Origin: an uncultured Aequorivita sp. | GTDB taxonomy: Bacteria > Bacteroidota > Bacteroidia > Flavobacteriales > Flavobacteriaceae | Reading direction: 5' to 3' | Assembly: GCA_937125455.1 (NCBI GenBank) | Contig: CAKZLK010000016.1 | Location: 164,030 to 228,029 of the forward strand | Length of the DNA stretch: 64,000 nucleotides | Part shown: positions 7,815-17,259 of the stretch, piece by piece | Layout: every line of letters starts with the position of its first letter | How positions within the stretch are numbered: the first letter of the stretch is position 1 | Program-made: the position numbers and the translations under genes | Notes under the pieces: model-generated | Database searches by the model: none | What the model saw: only the letters and a program-made list of their open reading frames with translations | What the model was told of the DNA's origin: nothing

Positions 7815-9142
7815 GCCAAGGCTTTTTCAGAAATTTCAAACCGCACCAAACCATCCTCGTCAATTTCCGTGAGTGTAATTTCCTGAAGTGTATTAACCAA
7901 TTCTGGATTCCACGGAGCTTTCACTTTTACGTAATTTTCGGTAAAACCGTGAATATAACCTTCCTTGTTCTCCCCTTCAAAAAGAACAGTTCTTTCAGTC
8001 CCCAACTGGCTTTCATAAAAAGCCCTTCTCTTTTTTGCTGAAAGGCTACGCAACATTTTGCTCCGTTTGTTTCTAACTTTCTTGGGCACTACTCCTTCCA
8101 TCTCAGCTGCAGGTGTGTTATCTCTTTCCGAATATGTAAAAACGTGCAAATAAGAAATATCCATCTCATTTAAAAAATGATAGGTTTCCAAAAAATATTC
8201 TTCGGTCTCCCCTGGAAAACCAACAATAACATCTACCCCAATACAGGCGTGCGGCATAACTTCGCGTATTTTCTCTACCCTTTCTGTGTAAAGTTCACGC
8301 ATATAACGACGGCGCATCAATTTTAAAATTTGATTGCTTCCACTTTGCAATGGAATATGAAAGTGCGGCACGAATCTTTTCGATTTTGAAACAAAATCAA
8401 TGGTTTCGTTTTTAAGAAGATTTGGCTCTATAGAAGAGATACGAAGCCTCTCAATACCTTCCACTTCATCCAAAGCTTTCACCAATTCAAGAAAGGTGTG
8501 CTCGTGCTTTTTATTTCCGAATTCTCCTTTTCCGTAATCGCCAATATTTACACCTGTTAGAACGATTTCCTTTATTCCCTGTTGTGAAATTTCAAAAGCG
8601 TTCTGCAAAACATTTTCCAAAGTATCACTTCTTGAAATGCCTCGCGCCAGAGGAATCGTGCAATATGTACATTTATAATCGCAGCCGTCCTGCACTTTTA
8701 GAAAAGCCCGCGTTCTATCTCCAATGGAATAGGAACCTACATAAAAATCAGCTTCCTCAATTTCACAGGAATGTACTTCGCCAAAATGATTTTTTGTTAG
8801 ATCGTTTAAATAGTCTGTGATTTTGAACTTCTCAGTCGCCCCAAGAACCAAATCAACACCGTCAACATCTGCCAATTCTTGTGGTTTTAATTGAGCATAA
8901 CAACCAACCGCGACAACAAAAGCTTCTGAATTTGCCTTTTGAGCTTGCTTTACAATAGTTTTAAAACGCTTGTCTGCATTTTCGGTAACACTGCAGGTGT
9001 TTATTACGTAAATATCAGCTTTTTCAGAAAAATCAACGCGCTGAAAACCCTCTCCTTCAAAATTTCTAGCTATTGTGGAAGTTTCGCTGAAGTTGAGTTT
9101 ACAACCCAAAGTGTAGAAAGCGACTTTTTTTGGTGCGTTCAT
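7811..9142 (-). CDS. mtaB: tRNA t6A37 methylthiotransferase
   Basis: 443 residues from ATG at 9142 (MNAPKKVAFYTLGCKLN); an upstream in-frame ATG would add 38 residues unlike the family. The N-terminal UPF0004 domain has its three cluster Cys (LGCKLN, NTCSVTENAD, VGCYAQ). The radical SAM domain has CDYKCTYC, and a C-terminal TRAM-like region follows. MtaB-type enzymes add a methylthio group to N6-threonylcarbamoyladenosine at position 37 of tRNAs reading ANN codons, using two 4Fe-4S clusters and SAM. The length and the GCKLN and SDTLEN motifs fit MtaB better than MiaB or RimO. Confidence 0.93.
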   Translation of the reverse strand: MNAPKKVAFYTLGCKLNFSETSTIARNFEGEGFQRVDFSEKADIYVINTCSVTENADKRFKTIVKQAQKANSEAFVVAVGCYAQLKPQELADVDGVDLVLGATEKFKITDYLNDLTKNHFGEVHSCEIEEADFYVGSYSIGDRTRAFLKVQDGCDYKCTYCTIPLARGISRSDTLENVLQNAFEISQQGIKEIVLTGVNIGDYGKGEFGNKKHEHTFLELVKALDEVEGIERLRISSIEPNLLKNETIDFVSKSKRFVPHFHIPLQSGSNQILKLMRRRYMRELYTERVEKIREVMPHACIGVDVIVGFPGETEEYFLETYHFLNEMDISYLHVFTYSERDNTPAAEMEGVVPKKVRNKRSKMLRSLSAKKRRAFYESQLGTERTVLFEGENKEGYIHGFTENYVKVKAPWNPELVNTLQEITLTEIDEDGLVRFEISEKALA

Positions 9143-9203
9143 TATTGTATTTTTGGCAAACGAGGGCACAAAAATACAAACTAAATTCGGTTCCCAAAAA
9201 CGC

Positions 9204-10844
9204 ATGCAAGAGCCTTTAAAAAAACTAATCCAAGGAATTTCAATATGTTGCGCCATTCTTATTTTGTTCGCTTGTGAGAATAATGTAGAATCGGAAAAAG
9301 ACCATCTCGTTTTCCGTTATAACGAGCACGGCAATATCCCAACCTTAGATCCCGCATTTGCAAGAAACCCACAAGCCATTTGGCCCGACAATCAACTTTA
9401 TAATGGTTTGGTACAATTGGACGATTCCTTAAATATAATACCCGATATTGCAAAAAATTGGGGCATAAACGATTCAACCTATACTTACACTTTTTTTCTA
9501 AGGAACGATGTTTACTTTCATCAAAATAAAGCCTTCGCACAAAAAGGACTTCACACTCCAACACGATATACTCGAAAGGTTGTCGCCCAAGATTTTGTTT
9601 ACAGTTTTGATAGATTGACGGATGAAAAAATAGCTTCATCAGGAAGTTGGGTGATGAATTATGTGGAAAGCTATAAAGCAGAAAATGATACTACGTTGGT
9701 TATCCAATTAAAGCAACCATTTCCTGCATTTTTAGGATTGCTTTCCATGCGCTATTGCTCGGTTGTCCCGAAAGAGGCTGTGGAGTTTTATGGCAATGAA
9801 TTCCGAAGAAATCCAGTGGGAACCGGTCCTTTTCAATTTAAAATGTGGGAAGAAAACGTGAAACTCATTTTTAGAAAAAACCCACTTTACTTTGAAAGAG
9901 ATGAAAATGGCAATAAGCTACCGTATTTAGAAGCAGTTGCAATCACATTCTTACCGGATAAACAAAGTGAATTTTTGCAATTTGCTCAAGGAAAGCTTGA
10001 CTTTATTTCAGGTCTCGACGGAAGCTACAAAGATGAATTATTGACTACGCATGGGAAGTTACAGCCAAAATATCAAAACTGGGCATATATGATTACTGGG
10101 CCCTATTTAAATACGGAATATCTCGGTTTTTTTCTTGACGCCAAAACACCCGAAATAAAGAGTAAAGCATTGCGTCAGGCTGTAAACTATGGTTTTGACC
10201 GTCAAAAAATGGTTACATATCTTCGCAATGGCGTAGGTATTCCTGCTATCCATGGATTTATTCCGAAAGGATTACCTGGCTATACTGAAATTGATGGATA
10301 TACCTATCAGCCCGAAAAAGCAAAACAATTAATTGAGCAATATAAAACGGAAACGGGAGATGATAATCCTGAAATAACCATTGGCACAAATAGTCAATAT
10401 TTAGATTTATGTGAATATGTGCAGCGTGAGCTTGAAAAATTAGGAATTACGGTAACAATAGATGTGATGCCGCCTTCCACACTTAGACAAATGAAAAGCA
10501 GCGGCGAGCTTGATATTTTTCGAGCCAGCTGGATTGCTGATTATCCAGATGCCGAAAACTATCTTTCGCTATTTTACAGTCCTAATTTTGCGCCAAACGG
10601 ACCAAATTATATGCATTTTAAAAGTGCTGTGTTTGATAGTATCTACGAAAAATCACTTACTATTTCAAATATAGAAAAACGTAAGCTTCTATACAGTAAA
10701 ATGGATTCATTGGTAATTGAACAAGCGCCCATAGTTCCGCTGTTTTATGATATGGCAGTCCGGTTTGTGAATAAAAAAGTATCGGGACTCGGCATTAATC
10801 CACAGAATTTTTTGGTTTTGAAACGCGTGAAGAAAACAAAATAA
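9204..10844 (+). CDS. Oligopeptide/solute-binding lipoprotein (SBP_bac_5 family)
   Basis: 546 residues from the ATG at 9204, chosen because it gives a lipoprotein signal with Cys in LFACENN; a 17-residue upstream extension has no such signal and overlaps the -7 element. The body is a family 5 extracellular binding protein (TLDPAFARNPQAIW, NPVGTGPFQF, FRASWIADYPDAENYL). Such proteins deliver peptides, nickel or sugars to an ABC permease, but no permease genes lie next to it. A TATTTTTG -7 element is at 9148-9155. It is divergent from mtaB, and their start codons are about 60 bp apart. Confidence 0.9.
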   Translation: MQEPLKKLIQGISICCAILILFACENNVESEKDHLVFRYNEHGNIPTLDPAFARNPQAIWPDNQLYNGLVQLDDSLNIIPDIAKNWGINDSTYTYTFFLRNDVYFHQNKAFAQKGLHTPTRYTRKVVAQDFVYSFDRLTDEKIASSGSWVMNYVESYKAENDTTLVIQLKQPFPAFLGLLSMRYCSVVPKEAVEFYGNEFRRNPVGTGPFQFKMWEENVKLIFRKNPLYFERDENGNKLPYLEAVAITFLPDKQSEFLQFAQGKLDFISGLDGSYKDELLTTHGKLQPKYQNWAYMITGPYLNTEYLGFFLDAKTPEIKSKALRQAVNYGFDRQKMVTYLRNGVGIPAIHGFIPKGLPGYTEIDGYTYQPEKAKQLIEQYKTETGDDNPEITIGTNSQYLDLCEYVQRELEKLGITVTIDVMPPSTLRQMKSSGELDIFRASWIADYPDAENYLSLFYSPNFAPNGPNYMHFKSAVFDSIYEKSLTISNIEKRKLLYSKMDSLVIEQAPIVPLFYDMAVRFVNKKVSGLGINPQNFLVLKRVKKTK

Positions 10845-10921
10845 TAATTTTAAGCCAATCAATTAGCTTCATAAACCCTCTTCAAATTTTAAAAAAATGT
10901 TAAACTTAAAAAATTAATTAA

Positions 10922-10959
10922 TTAAACAAACGTTTAATTTAAACAAATGTTTAATTTTG
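10922..10959 (+). promoter_or_regulatory. Tandem palindromic operator overlapping the efflux-operon promoter
   Basis: Two copies of TTAAAC-N4-GTTTAA lie at 10922-10937 and 10939-10954, repeated every 17 bp. The second overlaps a TAATTTTG -7 element (10952-10959). The adjacent gene starts at 10982 and encodes a TetR regulator, so these are the likely binding sites for autorepression of the operon. This is inferred from position and symmetry. Confidence 0.7.
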
Positions 10960-10981
10960 TGCCGAAATTAATAATTCGGTT

Positions 10982-11602
10982 ATGGAGTTGAACGAAAAAC
11001 AGATTCAAATTTTAGAGGTCGCCGAAAAGCTATTTGCAGAAAATGGTTTTGACGGGACTTCAGTCCGACAGATTGCAAAAGAGGCAGATGTTAATGTGGC
11101 AATGATTTCATATTACTTCGGAAGCAAAGAGAAAATGCTTGAAGTACTTTTGGGTTATAGAATGGCCGATTTTAAAATCCAATTAGAGTCAATTCTTTCT
11201 AAAAAAACAAGTTATCCCGAAAAAATAGATGAAATAGTTGCTTTTGTTGTGATGCGGATTCACAAAAATCGACGCACACATAAAATAGTAAACCTTGAAT
11301 ACTCAAAGGATTCGAGAAGCATCAATTTTGAAAAGTACCTTCAACAAAAAGATGAAAACTACAGAGTAATTGAAGCCTTCGTAAAACAGGGACAAGAAGA
11401 AGGCGTTTTTTCAAAAAAAGTGAATATTCCGCTTATAATCCCGACAATTATGGGCACCTACTTCCATTTTTATTACAACAAACGATTCTACACATCATTA
11501 CATAATCTAACGGATGAAATCTCACTCGATGAATTTGTCCACACAACCCTTACAAAACACATTCAACAAACCATAAAAGCGCTACTTACTTATGCGAATT
11601 AA
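10982..11602 (+). CDS. TetR/AcrR family transcriptional regulator of the efflux operon
   Basis: 206 residues. The N-terminal TetR helix-turn-helix (about 8-55) shows the family pattern FAENGFDGTSVRQIAKEADV followed by the YYFGSKEKML motif. The C-terminal part is an all-helical ligand-binding and dimerisation domain. It is the first gene of an operon with TolC, HlyD and DHA2 genes and overlaps the TolC gene by 11 bp, so translational coupling is likely. Two palindromes cover its own promoter. It probably represses the efflux genes until an effector, such as a toxic small molecule, binds. Confidence 0.92.
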   Translation: MELNEKQIQILEVAEKLFAENGFDGTSVRQIAKEADVNVAMISYYFGSKEKMLEVLLGYRMADFKIQLESILSKKTSYPEKIDEIVAFVVMRIHKNRRTHKIVNLEYSKDSRSINFEKYLQQKDENYRVIEAFVKQGQEEGVFSKKVNIPLIIPTIMGTYFHFYYNKRFYTSLHNLTDEISLDEFVHTTLTKHIQQTIKALLTYAN

Positions 11603-12899
11603 ATTTTTATTACTCTCCCTTTTAATTTTGGGAAGTGCAAATATAAAAGCCCAACAAAAAAGACAACTTACCCTGGATGATGCTGTTAATATAGCACTTC
11701 AGAATAGTGATGCTTCTAAAATTTCTGATGCAAAAGTTACTTCTGCCGAAGGTCAACTGAACGTTACCAAAAATCTTCAGTATCCAGATGTTGACATTTC
11801 TGGGCAATACCGATATTTAACGGGTGCAGATGTTAAATTGAAGACGCTAACTAGCGATAGTACTAGTGGCGGAATAGCTCAACCAAATGTAAATAGTTTG
11901 CTTTTGGGGCAAGCGAATGTTTCTATGCCGATTTTTTCAGGTTTTAAATTGAAAAATACTATTAAAGCTACTGAAAATCAATTTAAAGCAGCACAATTCA
12001 ACGCTAAAAACGAAAAGGAGCAGATTGCACTGCAAGCTATTCATGATTACTTGAATCTTTATAAAGCCAAGAAGACCATAGAGCTAGTGCAGGAAAATCT
12101 GAAAAGTGCCCAACAGCGCGTAACCGATTTTTCAAATATGGAAGAAAACGGACTGCTGGCTCGCAATGATCTTTTAAAAGCGAAACTTCAGCAATCTAAT
12201 ATTGAAATAAGTCTCGAGGAAGCAAAAAAGAATGAACGCATTCTAAACTACACATTAGCGGTTACTCTAAAGCTTCCCGAAAATACGGTAATAGAAACCA
12301 TAGATACCAATTTTGGAAATGTTTCCGGTTTAATTTCATCTGAAATTACGCGTAATGATCTACAAGCACTTCAATTTCAGGAAAAAGCTGCTAAAAATAA
12401 GATAAAAGTAGCCAAAAGTGCATACTATCCTTCCTTAGCATTGATAGGCGGTTATATTGCTTTGGATCTAAATAATTTGCTTACCGTTTCAAACGCTATG
12501 AATATTGGAGTTGGGGTTTCGTATAATCTTTCAAATCTTTTCAAAACAAAAAGTGATGTAAAACTTGCAAAAAGCAAAGTGCAGGAAATGGAATATACAG
12601 TAAGTATGATTTCCGATAAAATAAAAGTTCAGGTTGAAAACGCAAAACAGGAATATGAGCTTTCACAGAAAAAATTTGAAGTTTACACCCAATCAGAAGA
12701 GCAGGCAATTGAAAATTACCGCATTGTAAAAGATAAATACAACAACGGACTTTCTGACACAAATGATTTGCTCGAGGCCGATGTGCAGCAACTTCAAGCC
12801 AAAATAAATTTAGCATACGCACAGGCAAATATTACCCAAAAATATTACGAACTGCTTACCGCAAAAGGAGTTTTAACCAATCAATTCAACCAAAAATAA
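11592..12899 (+). CDS. TolC family outer-membrane efflux channel
   Basis: 435 residues with a signal peptide (about 1-20, ending in KAQ) and two outer-membrane efflux protein repeats (about 30-215 and 230-425) rich in long amphipathic helices, as expected for the TolC tunnel. It should trimerise in the outer membrane and dock to the periplasmic adaptor encoded next. The start overlaps the TetR gene by 11 bp. The spacing to the HlyD gene is 12 bp, supporting one operon. Confidence 0.92.
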   Translation: MRIKFLLLSLLILGSANIKAQQKRQLTLDDAVNIALQNSDASKISDAKVTSAEGQLNVTKNLQYPDVDISGQYRYLTGADVKLKTLTSDSTSGGIAQPNVNSLLLGQANVSMPIFSGFKLKNTIKATENQFKAAQFNAKNEKEQIALQAIHDYLNLYKAKKTIELVQENLKSAQQRVTDFSNMEENGLLARNDLLKAKLQQSNIEISLEEAKKNERILNYTLAVTLKLPENTVIETIDTNFGNVSGLISSEITRNDLQALQFQEKAAKNKIKVAKSAYYPSLALIGGYIALDLNNLLTVSNAMNIGVGVSYNLSNLFKTKSDVKLAKSKVQEMEYTVSMISDKIKVQVENAKQEYELSQKKFEVYTQSEEQAIENYRIVKDKYNNGLSDTNDLLEADVQQLQAKINLAYAQANITQKYYELLTAKGVLTNQFNQK

Positions 12900-12911
12900 T
12901 TTTTAATTGCA

Positions 12912-13994
12912 ATGGAACAAAAGAAAAAAACAAATAAGAAGTTTATTATAATCATTTCAACTTTTGTGTTTATAGGGCTTGTTTACGGAGGTTATAAATT
13001 TATTCACTCACTTTCCCACGAAAGTACGGATGATGCTCAGGTTGAAGCAAATATGAATTCAATTATTCCCCACGTAGGCGGCTATATAAGTAAAGTATAT
13101 GTAACCGATAACCAAAAAGTAAAGAAAGGTGATACACTTTTTACCATAGACCAGAATGACTATTTAATAAAGCTCGAACAAGCAAAAGCACAACTAGCCG
13201 CTGCCGAAAGTCAAGTAAATGTAGCTGAGGCGAGCATTGGTTCATACCGTGCAAACGCTGCAGCTTCAAACGCTCAAGTTACTTCAGCAGGTGGAAATAT
13301 TGAAACCGCACGCATAAAACTTGGTCGCGCAACAAGTGATTTTAAAAGATACCAAAATCTTTATTCAAATCATTCAATAACTGCACAGCAATATGAGCAA
13401 GCTTTAGCTGCAAAAGAAGAAGCCGAAAATCAGTTAAAGATTCTTCAAAGCCAACAGAAAGCTGCTTCAAGTCAGAGCAGTGCTGCAAATTCGCAGACTA
13501 CGATTTCAGAAAAGCAAGTGAACGTTGCTGAGGCAAATGTAAAAAGCGCACAGGCAATGGTTGATGCGGCAAAATTGAATTTAGATTACACAGTTGTTCT
13601 TGCTCCAATTGACGGGCAATTGAGCGAAGTGGGCATACAACCCGGACAATTTGTTCAACCGGGACAGTCACTGTTTTATTTGGTGAATACTGAAAATAAA
13701 TGGGTTGTTGCAAATTTTAAGGAAACTCAGTTAGATAAAATGCGGATTGGCCAAAAAGTAACTATAGAAATAGATGCTTATCCTGGCGAAGACTTTGAAG
13801 GTACAATTACAAATTTCTCGCCAGCAACTGGCGCTAAATTTTCTCTATTGCCCCCAGACAATGCTACTGGAAACTTTGTAAAAACCATACAGCGGCTTCC
13901 CGTAAAAATTGAATTCACCAAAAATAATGATGTTGAAAAACTTGCGCTTTTACGTTCAGGAATGAACGTTGACGTTGATGTTCACCTAAAATAG
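12912..13994 (+). CDS. HlyD/EmrA-type membrane fusion protein
   Basis: 360 residues: a short cytoplasmic N-terminus, one transmembrane helix (about 11-28), a biotinyl-lipoyl-like half (STDDAQVEAN to YVTDNQKVKKGDTLF), a long Ala/Gln-rich helical hairpin (about 85-215), then the second lipoyl half and a beta-barrel. STDDAQVE is the signature of the EmrA branch. The protein should bridge the inner-membrane DHA2 pump and the TolC channel. The next gene begins 2 bp after its stop. Confidence 0.92.
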   Translation: MEQKKKTNKKFIIIISTFVFIGLVYGGYKFIHSLSHESTDDAQVEANMNSIIPHVGGYISKVYVTDNQKVKKGDTLFTIDQNDYLIKLEQAKAQLAAAESQVNVAEASIGSYRANAAASNAQVTSAGGNIETARIKLGRATSDFKRYQNLYSNHSITAQQYEQALAAKEEAENQLKILQSQQKAASSQSSAANSQTTISEKQVNVAEANVKSAQAMVDAAKLNLDYTVVLAPIDGQLSEVGIQPGQFVQPGQSLFYLVNTENKWVVANFKETQLDKMRIGQKVTIEIDAYPGEDFEGTITNFSPATGAKFSLLPPDNATGNFVKTIQRLPVKIEFTKNNDVEKLALLRSGMNVDVDVHLK

Positions 13995-13996
13995 TT

Positions 13997-15577
13997 ATGC
14001 AGGAAAAAGAAGAAGACAGTCTGGTAGAATATGGTGCCAGACGTGTAATCATTACAATTACCGCAGTTTTATGCGCGCTTTTGGAGATAATTGATACAAC
14101 CATTGTAAATGTTGCTCTAAATGATATGCGCGGTAGTTTGGGAGCAACGTTAACCGATATTGCTTGGGTAATTACCGCATACGCTATTGCAAACGTGATT
14201 GTAATACCCATGACTAGCTGGCTTTCAAAGCAGTTTGGAAGAAGAAATTACTTTGCAGCTTCTATCGTTATTTTCACAGTTGCTTCTTTTCTCTGCGGAA
14301 ATGCCACAAATATTTGGGAATTGGTTGCCTTTCGCTTTATTCAAGGTTTGGGAGGAGGTGCGCTTTTAGTAACTGCACAAACAATTATTACAGAAAGTTA
14401 TCCTATTGCAAAACGAGGAATGGCACAAGCTATTTATGGAATGGGCGTAATTGTTGGTCCGACTTTAGGACCGCCGTTAGGAGGTTATTTGGTTGACAAT
14501 TTTTCGTGGCCTTATATTTTTTACATTAATATTCCTATTGGAATTATCGCTACCCTTTTAACCATAGCATACGTTCGAAGCCCGAAATATGGTGAAAAAC
14601 TAAAAGTAAACCAAGTTGATTGGTGGGGGATTTTGTTTTTGGCTTCTTTCATTGGTTCGCTTCAATTTGTTTTGGAACACGGGCAACAGGACGACTGGTT
14701 CAACGACTCTTTGATTACTTCGTTAAGTGTAATTTCATTTTTCGGCTTGATTGCTTTCATTTGGCGCGAAATGGTATATGAACATCCTATTGTTAATCTC
14801 CGGGTTTTACGGAACAACAACTTAATGATTGGAACCATAATGACTTTTATCTTAGGGTTTGGTCTTTATGGAACTACTTTTATTATTCCAATTTATACGC
14901 AATCAATTTTGGGCTGGACGGCTACCGACGCAGGTTTACTACTCATTCCAAGCTCAATAACCACCGGATTGATGATGCCTATTATAGGAAAACTGATTGA
15001 ACGCGGTGTACCACAAAAATACTTGGTGGCAGCTGGTTTTATAACGTTTTTCATTTTCAGCCTGTGGATGCACAATTTAATGACGCCTGATACCGGAAGT
15101 GAACATTTATTTTGGCCACTAGTAGTTCGCGGAGTTGGTTTGGGGCTGTTATTTGTTCCTATTACCACTTTGGCACTTTCCACCTTAAAAGGAAAAGAAA
15201 TTGGTGAAGGCGCTGCCTTTACAGGGATGATGCGCCAGTTGGGAGGTTCTTTTGGAATTGCGATTATAACTACTATGATTTTCAGATTCAACCAACAACA
15301 TCGTGTTGATTTAATACCAAGCCTCGATCCCACGAAACCAAATGTGCAAAATCGTATCCAGGGCTTGCAACAAATGTTTATGGGAAAGGGTTTCAGCGCA
15401 AATGAAGCTTTGGCACGTGCCTATCAGGTCTTGGAAGGAACAATAACAGTTCAGGGAACAGTTTTAACGTATATGGAAGTTTTCCTTTATATGGGGTTAT
15501 TATTTCTATTTTGCGTTCCTTTTGTTCTTTTAATTAAGAAAGGTGCTGGAAAGGTTGATACTTCGGCCCTTCATTGA
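13997..15577 (+). CDS. DHA2 family MFS drug exporter (EmrB/QacA type)
   Basis: 526 residues with about 14 membrane helices. The conserved DHA2 motif D1 (DTTIVNVAL) is in helix 1, motif A lies in the 2-3 loop (SWLSKQFGRRNYF), and motif C is in helix 5 (GMGVIVGPTLGPPLGG). It is a proton-driven multidrug exporter. Together with the HlyD and TolC proteins it forms a tripartite pump across both membranes. It is the last gene of the TetR-controlled operon. No strong terminator follows; only a weak AT-rich inverted repeat lies at about 15598-15646. Confidence 0.93.
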   Translation: MQEKEEDSLVEYGARRVIITITAVLCALLEIIDTTIVNVALNDMRGSLGATLTDIAWVITAYAIANVIVIPMTSWLSKQFGRRNYFAASIVIFTVASFLCGNATNIWELVAFRFIQGLGGGALLVTAQTIITESYPIAKRGMAQAIYGMGVIVGPTLGPPLGGYLVDNFSWPYIFYINIPIGIIATLLTIAYVRSPKYGEKLKVNQVDWWGILFLASFIGSLQFVLEHGQQDDWFNDSLITSLSVISFFGLIAFIWREMVYEHPIVNLRVLRNNNLMIGTIMTFILGFGLYGTTFIIPIYTQSILGWTATDAGLLLIPSSITTGLMMPIIGKLIERGVPQKYLVAAGFITFFIFSLWMHNLMTPDTGSEHLFWPLVVRGVGLGLLFVPITTLALSTLKGKEIGEGAAFTGMMRQLGGSFGIAIITTMIFRFNQQHRVDLIPSLDPTKPNVQNRIQGLQQMFMGKGFSANEALARAYQVLEGTITVQGTVLTYMEVFLYMGLLFLFCVPFVLLIKKGAGKVDTSALH

Positions 15578-15648
15578 ATGATTTTTTAGATAATTTATTT
15601 TTACATTTTTTTGTAAATTACTACTTGTAAATACAAAAAATGTAAACT

Positions 15649-15930
15649 ATGGGTTTCGGAGGTTCCGCTGCTGCAATGATACAGTCAATTCGCAATAACG
15701 CGAAACAACTGGCCAAACGAAATAATTATTTTGAAAAGGATGTTCCTTCAAAATATGGTACACCCACAAAAATTGTTGATTACAAAAAAATGTCTCCCGC
15801 ACAATTTGAGGCTTTCAAAAAAAAATTGAAGGAAAACGAATTACGCCGCCAAAAACATTTAGTAATTGTCTTCGGAAGTGTAATGCTTCTGATTATTTGC
15901 GTGTTGATTTACTTTTTATTTTACCACTAA
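15649..15930 (+). CDS. Small conserved membrane protein
   Basis: 93 residues: an N-terminal basic, Asn/Ala-rich segment (GFGGSAAAMIQSIRNNAKQL), a charged helix (about 50-66), and one C-terminal transmembrane helix (about 70-91). Small proteins with this layout recur in Flavobacteriales, but I know of no function. It lies 71 bp after the efflux operon and may be transcribed separately. Its stop interlocks with the stop of the convergent GlmU-like gene in the 4-base string CTAA at 15927-15930. Confidence 0.7.
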   Translation: MGFGGSAAAMIQSIRNNAKQLAKRNNYFEKDVPSKYGTPTKIVDYKKMSPAQFEAFKKKLKENELRRQKHLVIVFGSVMLLIICVLIYFLFYH

Positions 15931-17102
15931 GATTTCCGCCACTTCGCAGTTTCTTCGAAAACATGTTCCAAAATCTCGGCGTCCATTGCTGAAAATTCAA
16001 TATTTCTTCTGTCCATCACCACTTTTGCAACTTCAAAAGCTTTGTCGGTTTTATAGGTTGTAAAACCACCGCTTCCGCCCCAACTGAAACTTGGTACATA
16101 ATTCCGGGGGAAACCGCTTCCGAAGATATTAGCGCTCACACCTACAACCGTTCCCGTATTAAACATAGTATTGATGCCGCATTTACTGTGATCGCCCATC
16201 ATTAAACCGCAAAATTGCAGTCCAGTTCTGGCAAAACCTTCAGTTTCATAATCCCAAAGCCGCACTTCGGCATAATTATTTTTTAAGTTGGATGTATTAG
16301 TGTCAGCACCCAAATTGCACCATTCCCCCAAAACGGAATTCCCCAAAAATCCATCGTGGCCTTTGTTTGAATATCCAAAAATAACCGAATTGTTCACTTC
16401 TCCCCCAACCTTACTGTGTGGTCCAATTGTGGTGTTTGTATAAATCTTGGCTCCCATTTTCAAAGTGGAATGTTCACACAACGCAAAAGGTCCCCGAACC
16501 AACGAACCCTCCATGATTTCAGCATCTTTGCCTATATAAATTGGCCCTTCGGAAGCATTTAAGGTGCAAAATTCAATTCTGGCTCCTTCTTCAATAAAAA
16601 TATTCTCCGGATTTTTTGACCAAACGCCATCGGGTATAGGTTGAGATTCGCGCTCTTTAGTAAGCATTTCAAAGTCTCGTTTTATGGCTTCGCCGTTTTT
16701 TGAAAAGATATCCCAAGTGTGTTCTATTCTCAAAACATCGTTGTGTTCGTATTGAATGATATCAAAGGTTTCAAAATCTACTTCCTGACCTTCGGTTGTA
16801 AAAAAGGCTATGGGTTCGTCGTCAAAAAAAACGGCTTGATTTTCTTCTAAGCCTTTAATAATGTTCACCAAGTTTTCCGAAGGAAGAAAAGAAGCGTTTA
16901 TAAGAATATTCTTTTCGAGCTCCAAAAAGGGATACTTTTCTGAAAGATAATCTTCAGTAACCGTAGTTGTGGTAAAACCCAAAAGGTGTTCCCATTTTTC
17001 ACGAATAGTCAAAATTCCCACTCGAATATCTGCCACTGGCCGTGTAAATGTGAAAGGCAACAATTGGTTACGAACGTTTCCGTCAAAGAGAATGTAGTTC
17101 AT
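15927..17102 (-). CDS. GlmU-like putative sugar nucleotidyltransferase / acyltransferase
   Basis: 391 residues. The N-terminal 150 or so residues resemble a nucleotidyltransferase-type domain with the flavobacterial signature ILFDGNVRNQLLPFTFTRP but lack the usual glycine-rich LxxGxGTRM loop. The C-terminal half is a left-handed beta-helix with hexapeptide repeats (IYIGKDAEIMEGSLVRGPFA and later repeats). Such proteins are usually annotated as GlmU family. They may take part in activated-sugar or cell-envelope metabolism, but the reaction is not established, and the missing loop argues against plain UDP-GlcNAc pyrophosphorylase activity. Confidence 0.8.
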   Translation of the reverse strand: MNYILFDGNVRNQLLPFTFTRPVADIRVGILTIREKWEHLLGFTTTTVTEDYLSEKYPFLELEKNILINASFLPSENLVNIIKGLEENQAVFFDDEPIAFFTTEGQEVDFETFDIIQYEHNDVLRIEHTWDIFSKNGEAIKRDFEMLTKERESQPIPDGVWSKNPENIFIEEGARIEFCTLNASEGPIYIGKDAEIMEGSLVRGPFALCEHSTLKMGAKIYTNTTIGPHSKVGGEVNNSVIFGYSNKGHDGFLGNSVLGEWCNLGADTNTSNLKNNYAEVRLWDYETEGFARTGLQFCGLMMGDHSKCGINTMFNTGTVVGVSANIFGSGFPRNYVPSFSWGGSGGFTTYKTDKAFEVAKVVMDRRNIEFSAMDAEILEHVFEETAKWRKS

Positions 17103-17208
17103 TTTCAGTTAAAGGTTATGAGCTCAGAGTTATGAAGTATGTGTTTTGCTTATTCAATATTACAGAAAAATCAGCAATCAACAATCGTTAATTGGCAATC
17201 TAAAATCA

Positions 17209-17236
17209 AAAAGCCCTCGATTTCTCGAAGGCTTTT
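17209..17236 (-). terminator. Intrinsic terminator after rpmE2
   Basis: The stem AAAAGCC (17209-17215) pairs with GGCTTTT (17230-17236), with an inner TCGA/TCGA pairing and a 4-nt loop. It lies 24 bases beyond the L31 stop codon on the minus strand and ends in a T run in that direction. Confidence 0.75.
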
Positions 17237-17259
17237 GTATGTTTTTGTAAGAAAGAAGA

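Noticed and set aside
15598..15646. Inverted repeat TTTACA...TGTAAA as terminator of the efflux operon
   Set aside because: It has no GC core, the arms differ in length, and it overlaps the leader of the next small gene.
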